NCBI GenBank assembly: GCA_021292105.1
Contig: CM037868.1
Location: 25,648,232 to 25,712,231 of the forward strand
Direction of reading: 5' to 3'
Source: Anadara kagoshimensis
Lineage: Eukaryota; Mollusca; Bivalvia; Arcoida; Arcidae
DNA length: 64,000 nucleotides
Shown piece by piece: positions 41,201-56,200 of this stretch. Each line of letters starts with the position of its first letter. The first letter of the stretch is position 1. Made by a program: the position numbers and the translations under genes. The notes below the pieces were generated by a model that had not been told where the DNA came from, did no database searches, and was given only the letters and a program-made list of their open reading frames with translations.

Positions 41201-44200
41201 GGATCTGTCCAGAGTGGGATTTGAACAGGCAGTGAGAGGCCCTTTGATTCTTAGACCACTTTAGTGCTTTAGGCCGCTTGGCAACCAAGGCCCAAACTTA
41301 ATACAGTCCAACCTGTCTAAAAGGCCACCTCTATATAAGGGCAACCTGCTTATAAAGGACAGTAGAATTATATTCCAATTGTTCTTTATTCACATTATTT
41401 GAACCTGTGTATAAAGGCCACCTGCCCATAAAGGCCACTTTTACTGGTTCCCTCAGGTGGCCTTTATAGACAGGTTTGACTGTAGTAGACTTACATTTGC
41501 TATGTGTTCCATTGGGTGGCCTTTATAGACAGGTTTGACTGTAGTAGACTTACATTAGCTATGTGTTCCATTGGGGGGCTTTTATAGACAGGTTTGACTG
41601 TAGTAGACTTACATTAGCTATGTGTTCCATTGGGAGGCTTTTATAGACAGGTTTGACTGTAGTAGACTTACATTTGCTATGTGTTCCATTGGGAGGCTTT
41701 TATAGACAGGTTTGACTGTAGTAGACTAACATTAGCTATGTGTTCCATTGGGAGGCTTTTATAGACAGGTTTGACTGTAGTAGACTTACATTAGCTATGT
41801 GTTCCATTGGGAGGCTTTTATAGACAGGTTTGACTGTAGTAGACTTACATTAGCTATGTGTTCCATTGGGAGGCTTTTATAGACAGGTTTGACTGTAGTA
41901 GACTTACATTAGCTATGTGTTCCATTGGGAGGCTTTTATAGACAGGTTTGACTGTAGTAGACTTACATTAGCTATGTGTTCCATTGGGAGGCTTTTATAG
42001 ACAGGTTTGACTGTAGTAGACTTACATTTGCTATGTGTTCCATTGGGAGGCCTTTATAGACAGGTTTGACTGTAGTAGACTTACATTAGCTATGTGTTCC
42101 ATTGGGAGGCTTTTATAGATAGGTTTGACTGTAGTAGACTTACATTAGCTATGTGTTCCATTGGGAGGCTTTTATAGACAGGTTTGACTGTAGTAGACTT
42201 ACATTAGCTATGTGTTCCATTGGGAGGCTTTTATAGACAGGTTTGACTGTAGTAGACTTACATTAGCTATGTGTTCCATTGGGAGGCTTTTATAGACAGG
42301 TTTGACTGTAGTAGACTTACATTAGCTATGTGTTCCATTGGGAGGCTTTTATAGACAGGTTTGACTGTAGTAGACTTACATTAGCTATGTGTTCCATTGG
42401 GAGGCTTTTATAGACAGGTTTGACTGTAGTAGACTTACATTTGCTATGTGTTCCATTGGGAGGCCTTTATAGACAGGTTTGACTGTAGTAGACTTACATT
42501 AGCTATGTGTTCCATTGGGAGGCTTTTATAGACAGGTTTGACTGTAGTAGACTTACATTAGCTATGTGTTCCATTGGGAGGCCTTTATAGACAGGTTTGA
42601 CTGTAGTAGACTTACATTAGCTATGTGTTCCATTGGGAGGCTTTTATAGACAGGTTTGACTGTAGTAGACTTACATTAGCTATGTGTTCCATTGGGTGGC
42701 CTTTATAGACAGGTTTGACTGTAGTAGACTTACATTTGCTATGTGTTCCATTGGGTGGCCTTTATAGACAGGTTTGACTGTAGTAGACTTACATTAGCTA
42801 TGTGTTCCATTGGGAGGCTTTTATAGACAGGTTTGACTGTAGTAGACTTACATTAGCTATGTGTTCCATTGGGTGGCCTTTATAGACAGGTTTGACTGTA
42901 GTAGACTTACATTTGCTATGTGTTCCATTGGGTGGCCTTTATAGACAGGTTTGACTGTAGTACACTTACATTAGCTATGTGTTCCATTGGGAGGCTTTTA
43001 TAGACAGGTTTGACTGTAGTAGACTTACATTAGCTATGTGTTCCATTGGGAGGCCTTTATAGACAGTTTGACTGTAGTAGACTTACATTAGCTATGTGTT
43101 CCATTGGGAGGCCTTTATAGACAGGTTTGACTGTAGTAGACTTACATTAGCTATGTGTTCCATTGGGAGGCCTTTATAGACAGGTTTGACTGTAGTAGAC
43201 TTACATTAGCTATGTGTTCCATTGGGTGGCCTTTATAGACAGGTTTGACTGTAGTAGACTTACATTAGCTATGTGTTCCATTGGGAGGCCTTTATAGACA
43301 GGTTTGACTGTAGTAGACTTACATTAGCTATGTGTTCCCTCGGGTGGCCTTTATAGACAGGTTTGACTGTAGTAGACTTACATTAGCTATGTGTTCCCTC
43401 GGGTGGCCTTTATAGACAGGTTTGACTGTAGTAGACTTACATTAGCTATGTGTTCCATTGGGTGGCCTTTATAGACAGGTTTGACTGTAGTAGACTTACA
43501 TTAGCTATGTGTTCCATTCCTGTGTCGGATATATGATTCCCAGCTAAGTTTAATGATATAAGTTTGGTATTGGATTTTTTTATTTGTCCGAGAGCCAATC
43601 CTAGTTGTTCTGCACCTTTATCTGTTATACCACAGTATCTGAGAGATAGGTTCTGTACTCTGTAAAATACAAACAAGTCCATGAGTCACAGGTCCTCTTT
43701 GAAATCGGTTGAGTTGGTTAATGGTGTTTAGCGTACGTCCCAGTCAAGAATATTTCACTCATAACAAGTCATTGTCAGCTATAGGCAATGGTTCAGAAAT
43801 TTTGCAAGTGTGTTGCACTGATGGTATTATACAGCAGGGATCCTTATTGTCCCAGGCCTACCTTGACAAAGGATAACGTTTTTTTTAAGTTTCCATCAAA
43901 CAGAACCATGACAGGGAAAAAAAGAAATCACATTCGCCAGTGGGGACGTACAATTTCTACATGATATAAATGAAGATCTTTAACATGTTTAACAAATGAT
44001 GGATGCTCTAACATTGTCAGTGAAAGGCACCAAGATCTGTATGTGCCCATTTTATACCACTCAGCGACTAATGATAAAACGATTATCGACAACAATCACT
44101 GTTAAGGATATGATTTTGGTCATCAATTTAGAGTTGGCCGATTTGATTATTGGTAAACCGGACACACTGCCAAAAAAGGTGCTCTGATTATGGAGGAAAA

Positions 44201-47200
44201 TATCGATCCACACTAATAAACTACACTGAAAGCAATCTCATGAAATGTTGTTGCCCATAGCCAAAGATGAGGCATCACCAACGACTCAAATTAGTAAATA
44301 TAAGTCAAGTTATTGACGATATATAAAGCTTTATGTATAACGACACTCTAAAGCCTCGAACCCTCCCTATTCTTATGACGAAAAATACACTAGGAGTAAA
44401 TATACACATATGCAAAAGTAAATTAGCATCTGGTCAGAGTAGGTGCACATTTACACTTGGGTGTATATTTGCACATGTGTATATTTACTTTTACACCCTA
44501 TGAATAAATCACCACATATGAATGGATTACAGAAAAAATATGCTGAAATCTCAACTTTCTATTAATGGATGATCAGTAGGATTTTGTCCACCATTTTTTC
44601 ACTGATCGATTCTGAAAATGACCACAAAGGTAGCAAAAATCATTATAGTGACCGACTCTATATACAGACCACCTGTCCATTAAGATCAGTTTTAATTTCC
44701 CTTTGCTTCATATGTGAAGTTTTCTTTATAAAGATCGCCTGTCCATAAAGTCCATATTTGTTAGGTACACAGGGTGGTCTTTATACAGTCAAACTTGTTT
44801 ATAAAGGCCACCCAAGAGAACAGCAAAAGTGGCCCTTATGGACAGATGGCCTTTATATATAGGTTTTACTGTACTTTTCACCAATAACTTAAAAGAATGA
44901 ACAAACCAATTCTATGATTATTTTGGTAAGTAAAAATACAGCGTTAAATCTAGAAAGGGTCCTTGTGCCATTGATCCCCCAAAAAAATAATTTTGTCCCA
45001 CAAAATACTGTCTGTGGGTCAACCCTGGCCCATTTTTTTACTTTGAATAAATCCAAATAGCTCTTTCTCCTTTATTTTGGGTACAACTGATCTTGTCAAA
45101 TACAATGTGCATTAAGTTTTGTTGACCCCATTTTTGAAAACATGGCCCGTTTTTTTAAGATCTGGGCCAGGATGACCCCAAACTACATTCTTGATTGACC
45201 ACTGAAGAATATTGCTTCATTTTCAGGGCTTTGTTTACCGATAACCATGGCGATAACAATAACTTACGGACTTTCCTCTGAAATAAGTTCATGCCAGTTC
45301 TCTTCTTTTACTGGGTTTCCATCAAGAACTAAATTTCTAAAAATAGAATAAAAATTTTCATAATTAAACACAACAAAATAACCGAAAAATTTTATTTCTG
45401 GTTAACGACTAACACTTTCATAAACTTTTTAATCACAGGATCAATCATAATTTGAAGAGTTTATGTTACAAAAGCAATTTTTCTTCAATTTGCAGCGAGA
45501 CAATTTTTTCTCATAAATTTCAAGGCCTGATCTAAACAAAAGTATCTGTGGTACAAGTTTTGTAAAGTCAAACAACATTGACCTGTCCGCTTGACCTTTA
45601 TTAGGAATATTCATATAGGAGGGTCCACTTAATACATGGGTAATATTAGGATTCGCAGTTAATACATATACGCATTGCCAATGAATAGTGTTCACACCGC
45701 ATATATGAAATATACACTTGTGATCCCTATCTATTAAATCTACTCATCCATAATGAATATTTAAATCAAAGGTCAAATGGACAAGTCAATTTTGTTTACC
45801 TATACTGTACTAGTATTTCTGATCTGCCTTGTAATGAGGTGTACTTACGTCAACCTTCAGAATTCTAGTAGACTTGTCTGAAACGTTAACAGATAAACAT
45901 AGCATACCTCTAAGACAATTCTAAGACGGATCACCGGCCATGCCCACAATGTTCCGACAAGGGGCTGACATGCTTGATTTAAATGCAAAAAGAATGAAAA
46001 CTCTAACTGAATTGTGCCATTAAATGAGGTCACTGACACCAGAATATCATAAGTTGCTGTAACGCTGCTTTGGTACCGTGATGGCCATCAGTGTTGGAAC
46101 ATAAAAGGCGTGGCCAGTGATACATCAATTATATCAGTAAAGAGACTTATGCCAAAGATTATCCTTTGCCACCTACAATAGAAACTGGCAAAACCCATAG
46201 CAGTGAGAGGGCTTGGGTTTGAAGCAGGGCCCCAAAAATCATTCAAATTGGCTAAAAATAACCCTTTTTAAATTTCCATTGCTGAATGACATTGCTTGTG
46301 GGTCATCCATCACAGAACACACTGTATAAACTTCTATATTTACCTTAAGTTGACAATCTGCGGTAAGGTTGATGCCATGATACTTAAAACTTCACCTGTT
46401 AATCCAGTATTCCAAAAACTATAAATAGAAAAAACAAAAATTACATACCTTAAAAAAATAAACAACAAGAGCAGCCAAAAAAGTGATAGAACATGAAGAA
46501 TCTGTCTCAAATCAGAGTAGAACCTGCCAAAACTAGAACTGTCTCTTGAGAGCCAAAACATCCACCCATCCGCCTCCAGCATTGCATACCGTGTTCAATG
46601 TAATTATTAGTGAACCATAAAAAATGCAAAAACCAAGCCCATCTTTTAAGCATATTATCTGTAAATATTGTGACATTATCTCAACAATTTTGTCATTAGT
46701 TTGGCGATATCGTAATGCCTTTTTGTCTCACTATTATAACTCTATTAGTATGTATGATGTATGATGCCAAAATTTGACTGAACAAATTGTTGCAGTTTAC
46801 GAATGTTACAAAGTTTTACTGTTAAATCAATTATTTTCAAGGCGTCCAATTTTCATGGTTATAAGAAAATACCATTTTGTGGGGTGGTAAACTCTTGGTT
46901 TGAGGTTGCCATTTAGAGCATGTTTGTAACATATACTTTATAAATGACAAATGAAACATTCGACCATTATACTACTAAAATTGGGATACTGCAAAAATTA
47001 ATGATTTCACAGTATTTATATTAATTACTTGATAGTATGAAGGCGTTCCATTGTTGACCAGCACTGTTTAAATACATTCATCATCATTTCATCAACTTTC
47101 CAACCTGAAAAATACAGCAATAACTAATAACTAGAAAAATTGTGAGCCACAAGCATCCATCGGATCAAATTTTTAAATAGGAGGTGCACATTTACATTAT

Positions 47201-50200
47201 ATCACAAAGATTGTGTAAAAGTTTCATGAAAATCCATTGAAGGGTTTAGGAGGAGTTGCGGATAAGAGATAGGTACCCTTAGGTGTAACGGAAGGACGGA
47301 CGCACGGACGGACACCCCTAACACTATATACCCCCCACTTTTTAAGCGGGGGGTATAATTAATGGTTTAGCCATAGTCGACTCTGCTCTGTTGACAGATG
47401 GATGGACGGACAGAAAGACAACTTTTAACATAATGAATCCTAATAGAATCTTACACCAGTAACAGTGAATATTTTCTTCTGTCTTACACTCTTACTGGTG
47501 AAGGATACGTTTTCTTACACATTAGTAACACAAAAATGTGAACAAGTATTTGCATCATATGTTCAGTTTTCATGCCACCATGTGTGTCTTCTGAAAATGA
47601 CATCATCAAATTTTGTTGACATTCTTGCGTGAAATGATTGCTATGTCATCAATTCAGTGTCCATAAGTGATCATTTCTCACCTGGGATGTATTTATTTTT
47701 TTATTGAATCAGATTTAAAAGTCAGAGAAATCCATTTAATGTAGGAGATTGTTCTTGTAATCTGCCTCAACCAGGGCAAGACAGGGAAATCCAGCACTGG
47801 TAAAATAGCTAGATTGTCTGGTCACAGATGTGAGAAATTTCTAGAAACCCCGGTATCAAATCTTAACAAATGCTTTACAAATCTTCATAAAATTTTAATT
47901 CAGTCTGGCTTGACATTTTACTTATTATATAAATATTACATTTCTGATAAGGTGACAGTCCATATTGTCACTCCCAGAAATTTGATTGTCGACCTAGGCG
48001 AAGCAGAGGTTGACAATATATTTCGAGGGGTGACAATATGGACTGTCATCCTATCAGAAATGTAATATTTATTTTATTATACCGATTGTTGGTGTTTATT
48101 ATACTGTGCAACCAAAGTATACAGGGTAAATATAATTGTGCGATGCTTGTAACATTGATCATATTTAACATTACTTTAGAAAAGTGTTTAACCGATTTAG
48201 AAGACAAATTCATTCGAACCGCATACACAGTTTTTCTGTCATTTTTCATAATGTCAACCGCTCAGATAATGTCACCCTGTGATTTAAGATTTTCTGAAAT
48301 CCAAAGGTGATAATAAATTTACTCAAACGCTTAATAACCAATTAACAAAAGATACAATAGGAAATGGCTGCCTCAACTACAACAAGAACTATCACATGTA
48401 TACAGTCAAACCTGTCTATAAAGGTTGCACAAGGGAATCGGTTAAAATGGCCTTTATGGGCAGGTGGCCCTGTATAAAGAGGTTCAAATAACATGAATAA
48501 AGAGCAATTGAAATAAACTTTTACAGGCCAGCAGCCCTTATATATAGAGGTGGCAGGTTTGACTGTATTTCTCTCTAAATCTCGCAATTCTGTAACTCTG
48601 AAAATATGTCTTAGAAATCCTAGTTCAGATTTATAAAAGATTTTTATGCCTGATACAACAAGTAAAGTAACTTTAATATAAGCAAAAGATAATATTTAAA
48701 AAGACCTGAATTTTTTCTCCACAGTATACCTTAATTATATTTTATGGCTAAAAAAAATTAACAATACAATGTTGGTTGGTTGGTTGAATGTTGCTTAACC
48801 ATGTTAACGTTGCATTAGCAATTTTTCAGCTAATTGCAACAAGAACTATTTTATGAATTTCTATGGATTAATCTATGAACAAGTTTATGTATACATGCAT
48901 GTGAAGGGCCAGTGTGTTGTATGGTCTGCCTTGTACTAGCGCGCACTCAAGGCGACTTTAACGTGCAAGCTCACAGAGCCAGTACGCAGCAGACAAGCGT
49001 ACCACTCCACCAGTCACATGATACTGATATCAAGTGAACCAGTAAAGGCCAACGGCAAGGAAAATTAACTTTCCCACATGTGGTCTGAGCGGGGTTCGAA
49101 CTCACAGCAATGAGAGACGACATCTTATCCATTAGGCGACTGCATCTTTCAACAATATAATGTAACGACTATTAATGTGTATTTAACATCAAAGGATAAA
49201 AAGTACTAAAACAAAATACTATAAAATCCCTGACGTTTTGGTGACACAGACACCATTTTCAAGGGTTTGATTCATGTAGCCAGGTAATGAGTATCAATGG
49301 CATCATAGAATAGATAGCGACGTCAAACTATTGTTTTCTGTTTAGCAGAGTCCCAAATTTTGGGATGTACATACTTTCCCGCTCCCTACTATGAAAAACA
49401 TTGTCTGTGATAACCTTTTCAATACCAGCAACTAAAACATCTTCAGTCCCGTTGAGGTCTAAACTGTTTAAATGCAACATGATACAAGTAAACAAACCCT
49501 TGAAAATGGTGGCTGTGTCAATGAAATGTCGGGATTTTACAGTATTTTTTAGTACTTTTTATACCTTTTGTCAAATAGACAATGAGAATTTAACATAACA
49601 TTACAGGAGATGAATGTTATATCTAGCTTGTCAAGGGAGATAAATCTTATATTTACCTCTGATGTATATTTCTGTGACCGTGTCTAGTTTATCAAGAGAG
49701 ATAAATGTTATATCTAGCTGGTCAAGGGGATAAATCTTATATTTACCTCTGATGTATATTTCAGTGACCGTGTCTAGTTTATCTGGATTCTCCATTTCTA
49801 CCTGCACAGATGGTTTGAAGTATTCAAACTTATCTTTTAAAGTGTAAGTTTTTGGCGGAGGATCTGTACCACATAAAAGTAAAAAAAAAATAAAAACATA
49901 ATTAATATTTTATATCAGCATTTATATATACCCTTGTATACAGTAAAACCTCGTTATAATGCCTCTCGCTAACACTGCTACTCATTTATTGTCACAGTAT
50001 TTTGAAGTTCAAAAATCTATTTACATTATTTTTTTCATTGTACATTTTTCCAATGGTGGAGGAAACTGGAGTTCCTGGAAGAAACCACTGACCTTTGGCA
50101 AGCAAACAGACAGACTTTCTCAGACTAGGATATGTACTGAGAGAGATTTAAACCTAAAAACAGGCCCCGGTTTCACAATCATTCCTTAGCTAAGATTTTC

Positions 50201-52903
50201 CTCGACTTAAATCTAGCAACATTTTAAATCTTTATAATTTTGTTAATTTTCAAGATATTGAGGAATTTAAAGTGTCATTTTTAAGATCACTTCTAGATTA
50301 AAACATTTGCATTTAGTTTTGATAAAAATATCCACCAGTAGTTTCAAAAAGAGGTTACAAAAATTTGCTAAATTTAAGTAAAGGAAAATCTTAGCTAAGG
50401 AATGATTGTGAAACTGGGGCCTGAGAAGCATTGAGAGCCGCCATCAGGCGCTGTGATCCTAAAAATCAGCACACTAGACAACTCAACTTCCAAGATTCCC
50501 TATAGAAAAGAGATATTAATATTTAATGCATACTGGCCATTTTCTTTATATTCAACTACTGAGTATCAACAGATACAGGGGTCAAGGAAGAGTTAAGTAA
50601 TGGTGTTTAACGTCCCAGTCAAGAATATTTCACTAATATCAAGACGTTGCCAGCTATAGGCAAAGGTGCAGAAATTTAGCCTATGCATTGTGCTGATAGC
50701 ATTACACAGCAGGGTTCTTTATCTTACCAAGCATACCATGACATGGGACCTCGTTTATTTTAAGTTCCAATCCAAAAAAAACATGACTTTCATTTCGTTA
50801 TGCCGAGTGATTGGCGAAAGAACAGTCACAACCCACTTTCAAGTCTTTGGTCAGACCTGATCAGGGTTCAAACCCACAACCTCTCACTTATGAAGCAAGC
50901 ACTCTACCAACTGGGCTACCAAAGTGGTTAATCAAGGAAGACTAGTAGATTATAGTATTTGGACCAAAAGATTGTCAAAATCAATGGGCACAAGTAAGAA
51001 TTTTTCAAGCCAAATCTTTAATAATACATGTATTTTTTTTTATATGGACTTTGATACAATGATTGCCCCAGTCTGAGAACCAAGAAAATACAGTATGAAG
51101 GTATTGTGTTGTATTTTTTAAATCCTTTAGGTTTTTTAACCTATATATTTGTCAAAACTGATTTACCTGTATTTTAATTATAATACTATCATGACTATGT
51201 TTTGTCATCAAGTAAAATCTCATGGTTATAATGTTTTTAAAAATACTTGGAAGAAATTTTTTTTTTAAATAAATAAAATACAAAGCATGTACAATCAACA
51301 AAAATTCTTGCTTAAGAGCTTTTATTTTCTGTAAAATGCTTATATTTCGCTGTAGTTTTATTTTCGCTATATTAGCGGTCCGGCGTATTCCAGCGAATAT
51401 AAAACTGCCGCAAAAAATACAGCATTTTGTGGCAATCAGTAGCCAGTTCAGATTCTCTCAGACTTCCTTCCATTTAATCAGATAAGACTGCAAAAATTTG
51501 ACATCGCAAAAATAAAGCTATATACAGTTTCTACTGTATCTGTAAAGAGATTTTCTTTGCTTTAATTTACTACCAAAAAAGGTAGTTCATCCTGAAGAAA
51601 ATTATTCAAATTTCAAAAGATACACAAGCCAATTAAATCTAGTTTTCTTTACCCGTAAAATTTCAGACATTTTCAAAAACTGAACATGTTTGCAATGAGG
51701 GACCTACCTCATATTACATTGTTAAAGTTTTCTATACATATATATTTCATATACCTTCAATTTTTTTTCAATTTTAAATATTTACAATATGACTGTACCT
51801 GTCTTCGATGAAACATACAGAAGCAATTGTATTTCAATTCCCAATGAAAGACAATGGGGGTCATGACCCTTGATGTGTATCAATTTTCTTGCAATATTAC
51901 CATGATTATGTCATGTTCTACACAGGAGGTCGCGTGGTTATACGCTGATCTCGCATGGTTAAAAACTCTTTATCACAAGCGCAGATATGGAAAAAATAGC
52001 GCCAAGGTACAAAATATTTATTGTAAATATAAGAAATGACATTTCTGCTCATGGTATTTCAAGGAGTAATGAAATATAGTGTGGCACGTGCCAAATTTAA
52101 AATGAAGGGCTTTGCCCTTCATCGAATTTGGCACGCACCACACTATCTTTCATTACCCCTTGAAATACCATGATCAGAATGTCATTTCTTAAAGATGGAA
52201 GGTATTTTTTAAATGTTACAGAATCACTTTACCTTTATTTAAATAACATGTATTAATAACTCAGCATTTTCCATGTTGTTAAAGAACAATCTAGGTTTCC
52301 ACAAATTTCTTAGTAGCCAAATTTCCAAAATTTATGAAAATAAAGTATTTTTAAATGTATTTTTTCATAAATTTGCGAAAAAGATTACTTTTTGAATCAG
52401 ACTTTCTCAGAAATTAGAATAAAATTAAAAATATATAGAGTGTTGCCACCTAGCAAAGAGCCTGTCATTCATTCCCTTTGGTGTGAGCATAATTAATTTG
52501 AGGATCCAGTAGTACTCAATTACAAAAAAATATCAACTAATTTCTGAAAAATAAAGGGATGATACCAACTAAGTTGGTCCACTTTATTAAAGATATGGGG
52601 CAAACGTAGGCTGTGTCCTATTAAATGTAGCTATTTTTGCTACCAGGAATTGAAACATGGACATTGGCGATTTTGGCTAAAAGGAATTGAAACATAGACA
52701 TTGGCGATTTTGGCTAAGAGGAATTGAAACATAGACATTGGCGATTTTGGCTAAGAGGAATTGAAACATAGACATTGTTAAATTCTAATTAGTAATTACA
52801 TCAAACAAACACCAAGGTTATAAAAAAAACAAAATCAAGTCAATGTTAAAAAACGACAATAAAGGTAAATCTAAATGTTAATGTGAAGATAGAAACAAAC
52901 TAA

Positions 52904-52947
<44 letters not shown>

Positions 52948-53186
52948 TACTTTTTGTGATTAATTGATCAATGAAATAAATTAAGAAGAATTTGATTGAT
53001 TGATTGATTGATTGAGGCATTTGATTGATTGGTTGATTCATTGACTGATTGATTGATCGATTGGTTTTCTTTTTGTGATTGATTGAAGAAATATTTGATT
53101 GATTGATTGATTGATTAATTGACTGATTGATTGATTGATTGATTGATGCATTTGATTGAGGCATTAGATTGATGGATGCATTTGAC

Positions 53187-53243
<57 letters not shown>

Positions 53244-56200
53244 AAGTTTTGTCAATCTTAGTTGAGAATAGCTTACTTATATCGAGACGTTAACAATTAT
53301 AGATGAAATGATAGAAAGGAGAAAATAAATTTTCTTTTAGTGCAAAGGCACAGGGCTTAATTTTTTTAAATTTCTTCTGAATGATCTAGTGACTTTTAAT
53401 TTCAAATGTGAAATATTCAACCCCCGATTTTGTTGACTGCCAAAGTAACAGTTAGATCTAAATTTTAATATCTAAGATGAAGAGAAAAAAAGTTGGTATG
53501 TTTTGTGCAAATACAGACATGCAAGAAGTATTCGGACACTTTGTAAAATCCTTCTTTGTTTCATATAAAACCATATTTTTTTTTAAATTCTCAAAAATTT
53601 TAATTTCTATTAATTTTTCAATATTAAATATAAAATTTGTTTAAGTTTGTCTTAAAAATAATTAGAAAGTGAAATTTTGTTGTTTTTATAGATAAACATT
53701 TCAAATTCAATGGAAAATTTCTAAAATCTGAAATCTACTATATAATCATGCTTCACATGATTGTGGAAATTCTACCATGCTGTTCACCTGATGTTTCTTG
53801 ACTATTATAAGATAAGACAGACAGTATTTTGAAAATTATTGGAAGAAATTTCAACAAATTTTACATTTCAGGGTGAAAAATTCATGGAAATTGACCAAGA
53901 AATAATTTTTTTTAGAATTTATAAAAAAATACGGTTTTATATGAAACAAAGAAGGATTTTACAAAGTGTCCAAATACTTCTTGCATGTCTCTCTGTATTT
54001 GCCCAAAACATACCACTACCTTTTTGCTCTGAATCTTTACTTCATTTAATGACCATTGACTTTTCAAAATAAAGTGTATTTACCCAAAACCTACCATTAT
54101 GGGTTTCTTTTTTTTTTTTTTAAAGTATTTAAATTTAAAATTTTGAAAGTTAAAAATTAATTTTTTTTGTTAATAGCAACATATTAAACATAAACTTAGA
54201 ACAGACAAAACATCAAATAATTAGTTACTGTTAGCACCACTCTGTGTGTAACAGTGAAATATTCTTTATTTTCATAGAAAATCAAATAAACTTGAATACA
54301 GATGGATATTTTTCACTTAAATGTACCTAGTTGTAACAGAAAATCTGTATGCACATCCTATTAGCCTAGAATATATCTGCATAGGATAAAACATTGGTGC
54401 TATGGGGATTTAACATGTTGAAAAACTGGGCAAATGGCGGATTCTGTTGCACATATGATGTAAAATGTCACCAAGGACATCAATTACAGTGTAAACATTG
54501 CCATGTAAAATCACCATAGAGCCAACATTTTCCTTTCTACAGAAATACTTTATGACAATCGTGGATGTGCATACAGGTTTTCAGTTATGACTAGGTACAA
54601 GTAAGTGAAAAATATCAATATTCAAATTTATTTGATTTTCTATGGAAATAAAGAGTATTTCACTGTCACAAACAGAGTGGTTCCAACAGTAGTTGGTTAC
54701 AAACAGAGACACTGACTTACTCTTGACACTCCAAGGTTATTTTACCATGGTTACAAAGGATCTCACAATGTCAAAGGTATAATTATATAGATATGGTATA
54801 TATAGTTTATAAATAGACATCGCCAGTGCACCACATGATCACCAATACTGTGTACAAAAAAAAAATCTTTTCTATAGGAAATATTCAAAAAAGTTTAGTT
54901 ATTTCCATTTAAGATGTGCAAAAATAGAATTGTTCAAACATCAAGTTTTTTTTCTTCTGAAATTGTTCAAACATCAAGTTTTTTTTCTTCTGGAATTGTT
55001 CAAACATCAAGTTTTTTTTCTTCTGGAATTGTTTAAACATCAAGTTTTTTTTTCTTCTGGAATTGTTCAAACATCAAGTTTTTTTCTTCTGGAATTGTTC
55101 AAACATCAAGTTTTTTTCTATTGGAAAGTTCCAAAAATCTAGTTTTTTTCTTATGGAAATGTTTAAATATCTAATTTGTCCATTGGAAATTGAAAATATT
55201 CAAATTATTATTTTCAGGAATAATAAACAAGTCCAAAAAGCAAAGTGAAAACAGAAACACCAGCAAGTTTAACATATGAACTTCCACCAGGAAATAAGGC
55301 TGGGTGCTCTGGAAGCGTTAGCACTTCCTGTTTAGCTAGCTACACCCGCTATGTGTGAAATCAAAATTGGTGATGATTGTCAGAATTTAATGTCTTCATG
55401 TTGCCTATTGGCCAATGTGCAGTCCAATCAAAACTGACGTATTGCCAGCCATGCCCACAATGTTCCGACATAGGCCCAGCATGCTTGAATTAGACACAAA
55501 AAAAATGAAAACTTGGACTGAATTGTGCCATTTAATGACATCGCTGACACTAGTATGTCATTAGTTGCCTTGACGCTGCTTTGGAACCATAATGGCGGCC
55601 AGTGTCAGAACATTGGGGCGTGGTCAGTGATACGTCAATTGGGAATGAAAAGAAAAAGCAACTATGTGACCTCAAATTTATCCAGAATAATTTAGAAATA
55701 GAGGCGAGGAACATATTTTGGGTGTTGTCAGGTGGTACACTGGCGAAGACCGTTAAATCAGGATTTTCAAATACTAGATTATATAGTATATATGTATATA
55801 TATTATATTGTACAACGATTAATTTGTTAATTAATCATTCATTAATCTTCAATTAAATATATATTGCATAGATTAAATAAATTCTTCTAAGTATTTTTAT
55901 TTTAAATACTACTTTTTGATATATATAATTAATTTCAAATGATAAATATTAAAATTCTGAGTAAATGCCATTTTTAATACAAAAAAAAAATTAAAGTTAA
56001 ACAAAACAAAAATATTTATGAAAATTCCTATATCAATTACATTTTAAGATAATGGAAAATTTGTTTTATAAATGGAGGTTCAGTTACTCTATTTTTTTAA
56101 CTATATTTTTATTTTAGAAGTTGAAGTTATAAAAAAATAATAATTAGGAATAAAAAAGTATTTTTTTATAAAAAAAAAAAATTAAACCTCTTTTCATCCT

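Noticed and set aside
41486-43499. CRISPR-like array (regular 59-bp repeats)
   Set aside because: There are no unique spacers; the whole 59 bp repeats. It is a minisatellite in a eukaryotic intron.
43446-43500. Continuation of the exon 7 reading frame beyond 43500
   Set aside because: The consensus donor GTAAGT at 43499 and phase-0 joining to exon 8 (GLRMNR) match the family; the extra residues would be intronic repeat.
52871-53164. Ser-Ile-Asn-Gln repeat protein on the minus strand
   Set aside because: It is the translation of the (TGAT)n microsatellite.
53839-54072. 77-residue plus-strand open frame
   Set aside because: It covers the right arm of a foldback element; the mirrored left arm gives no related protein.
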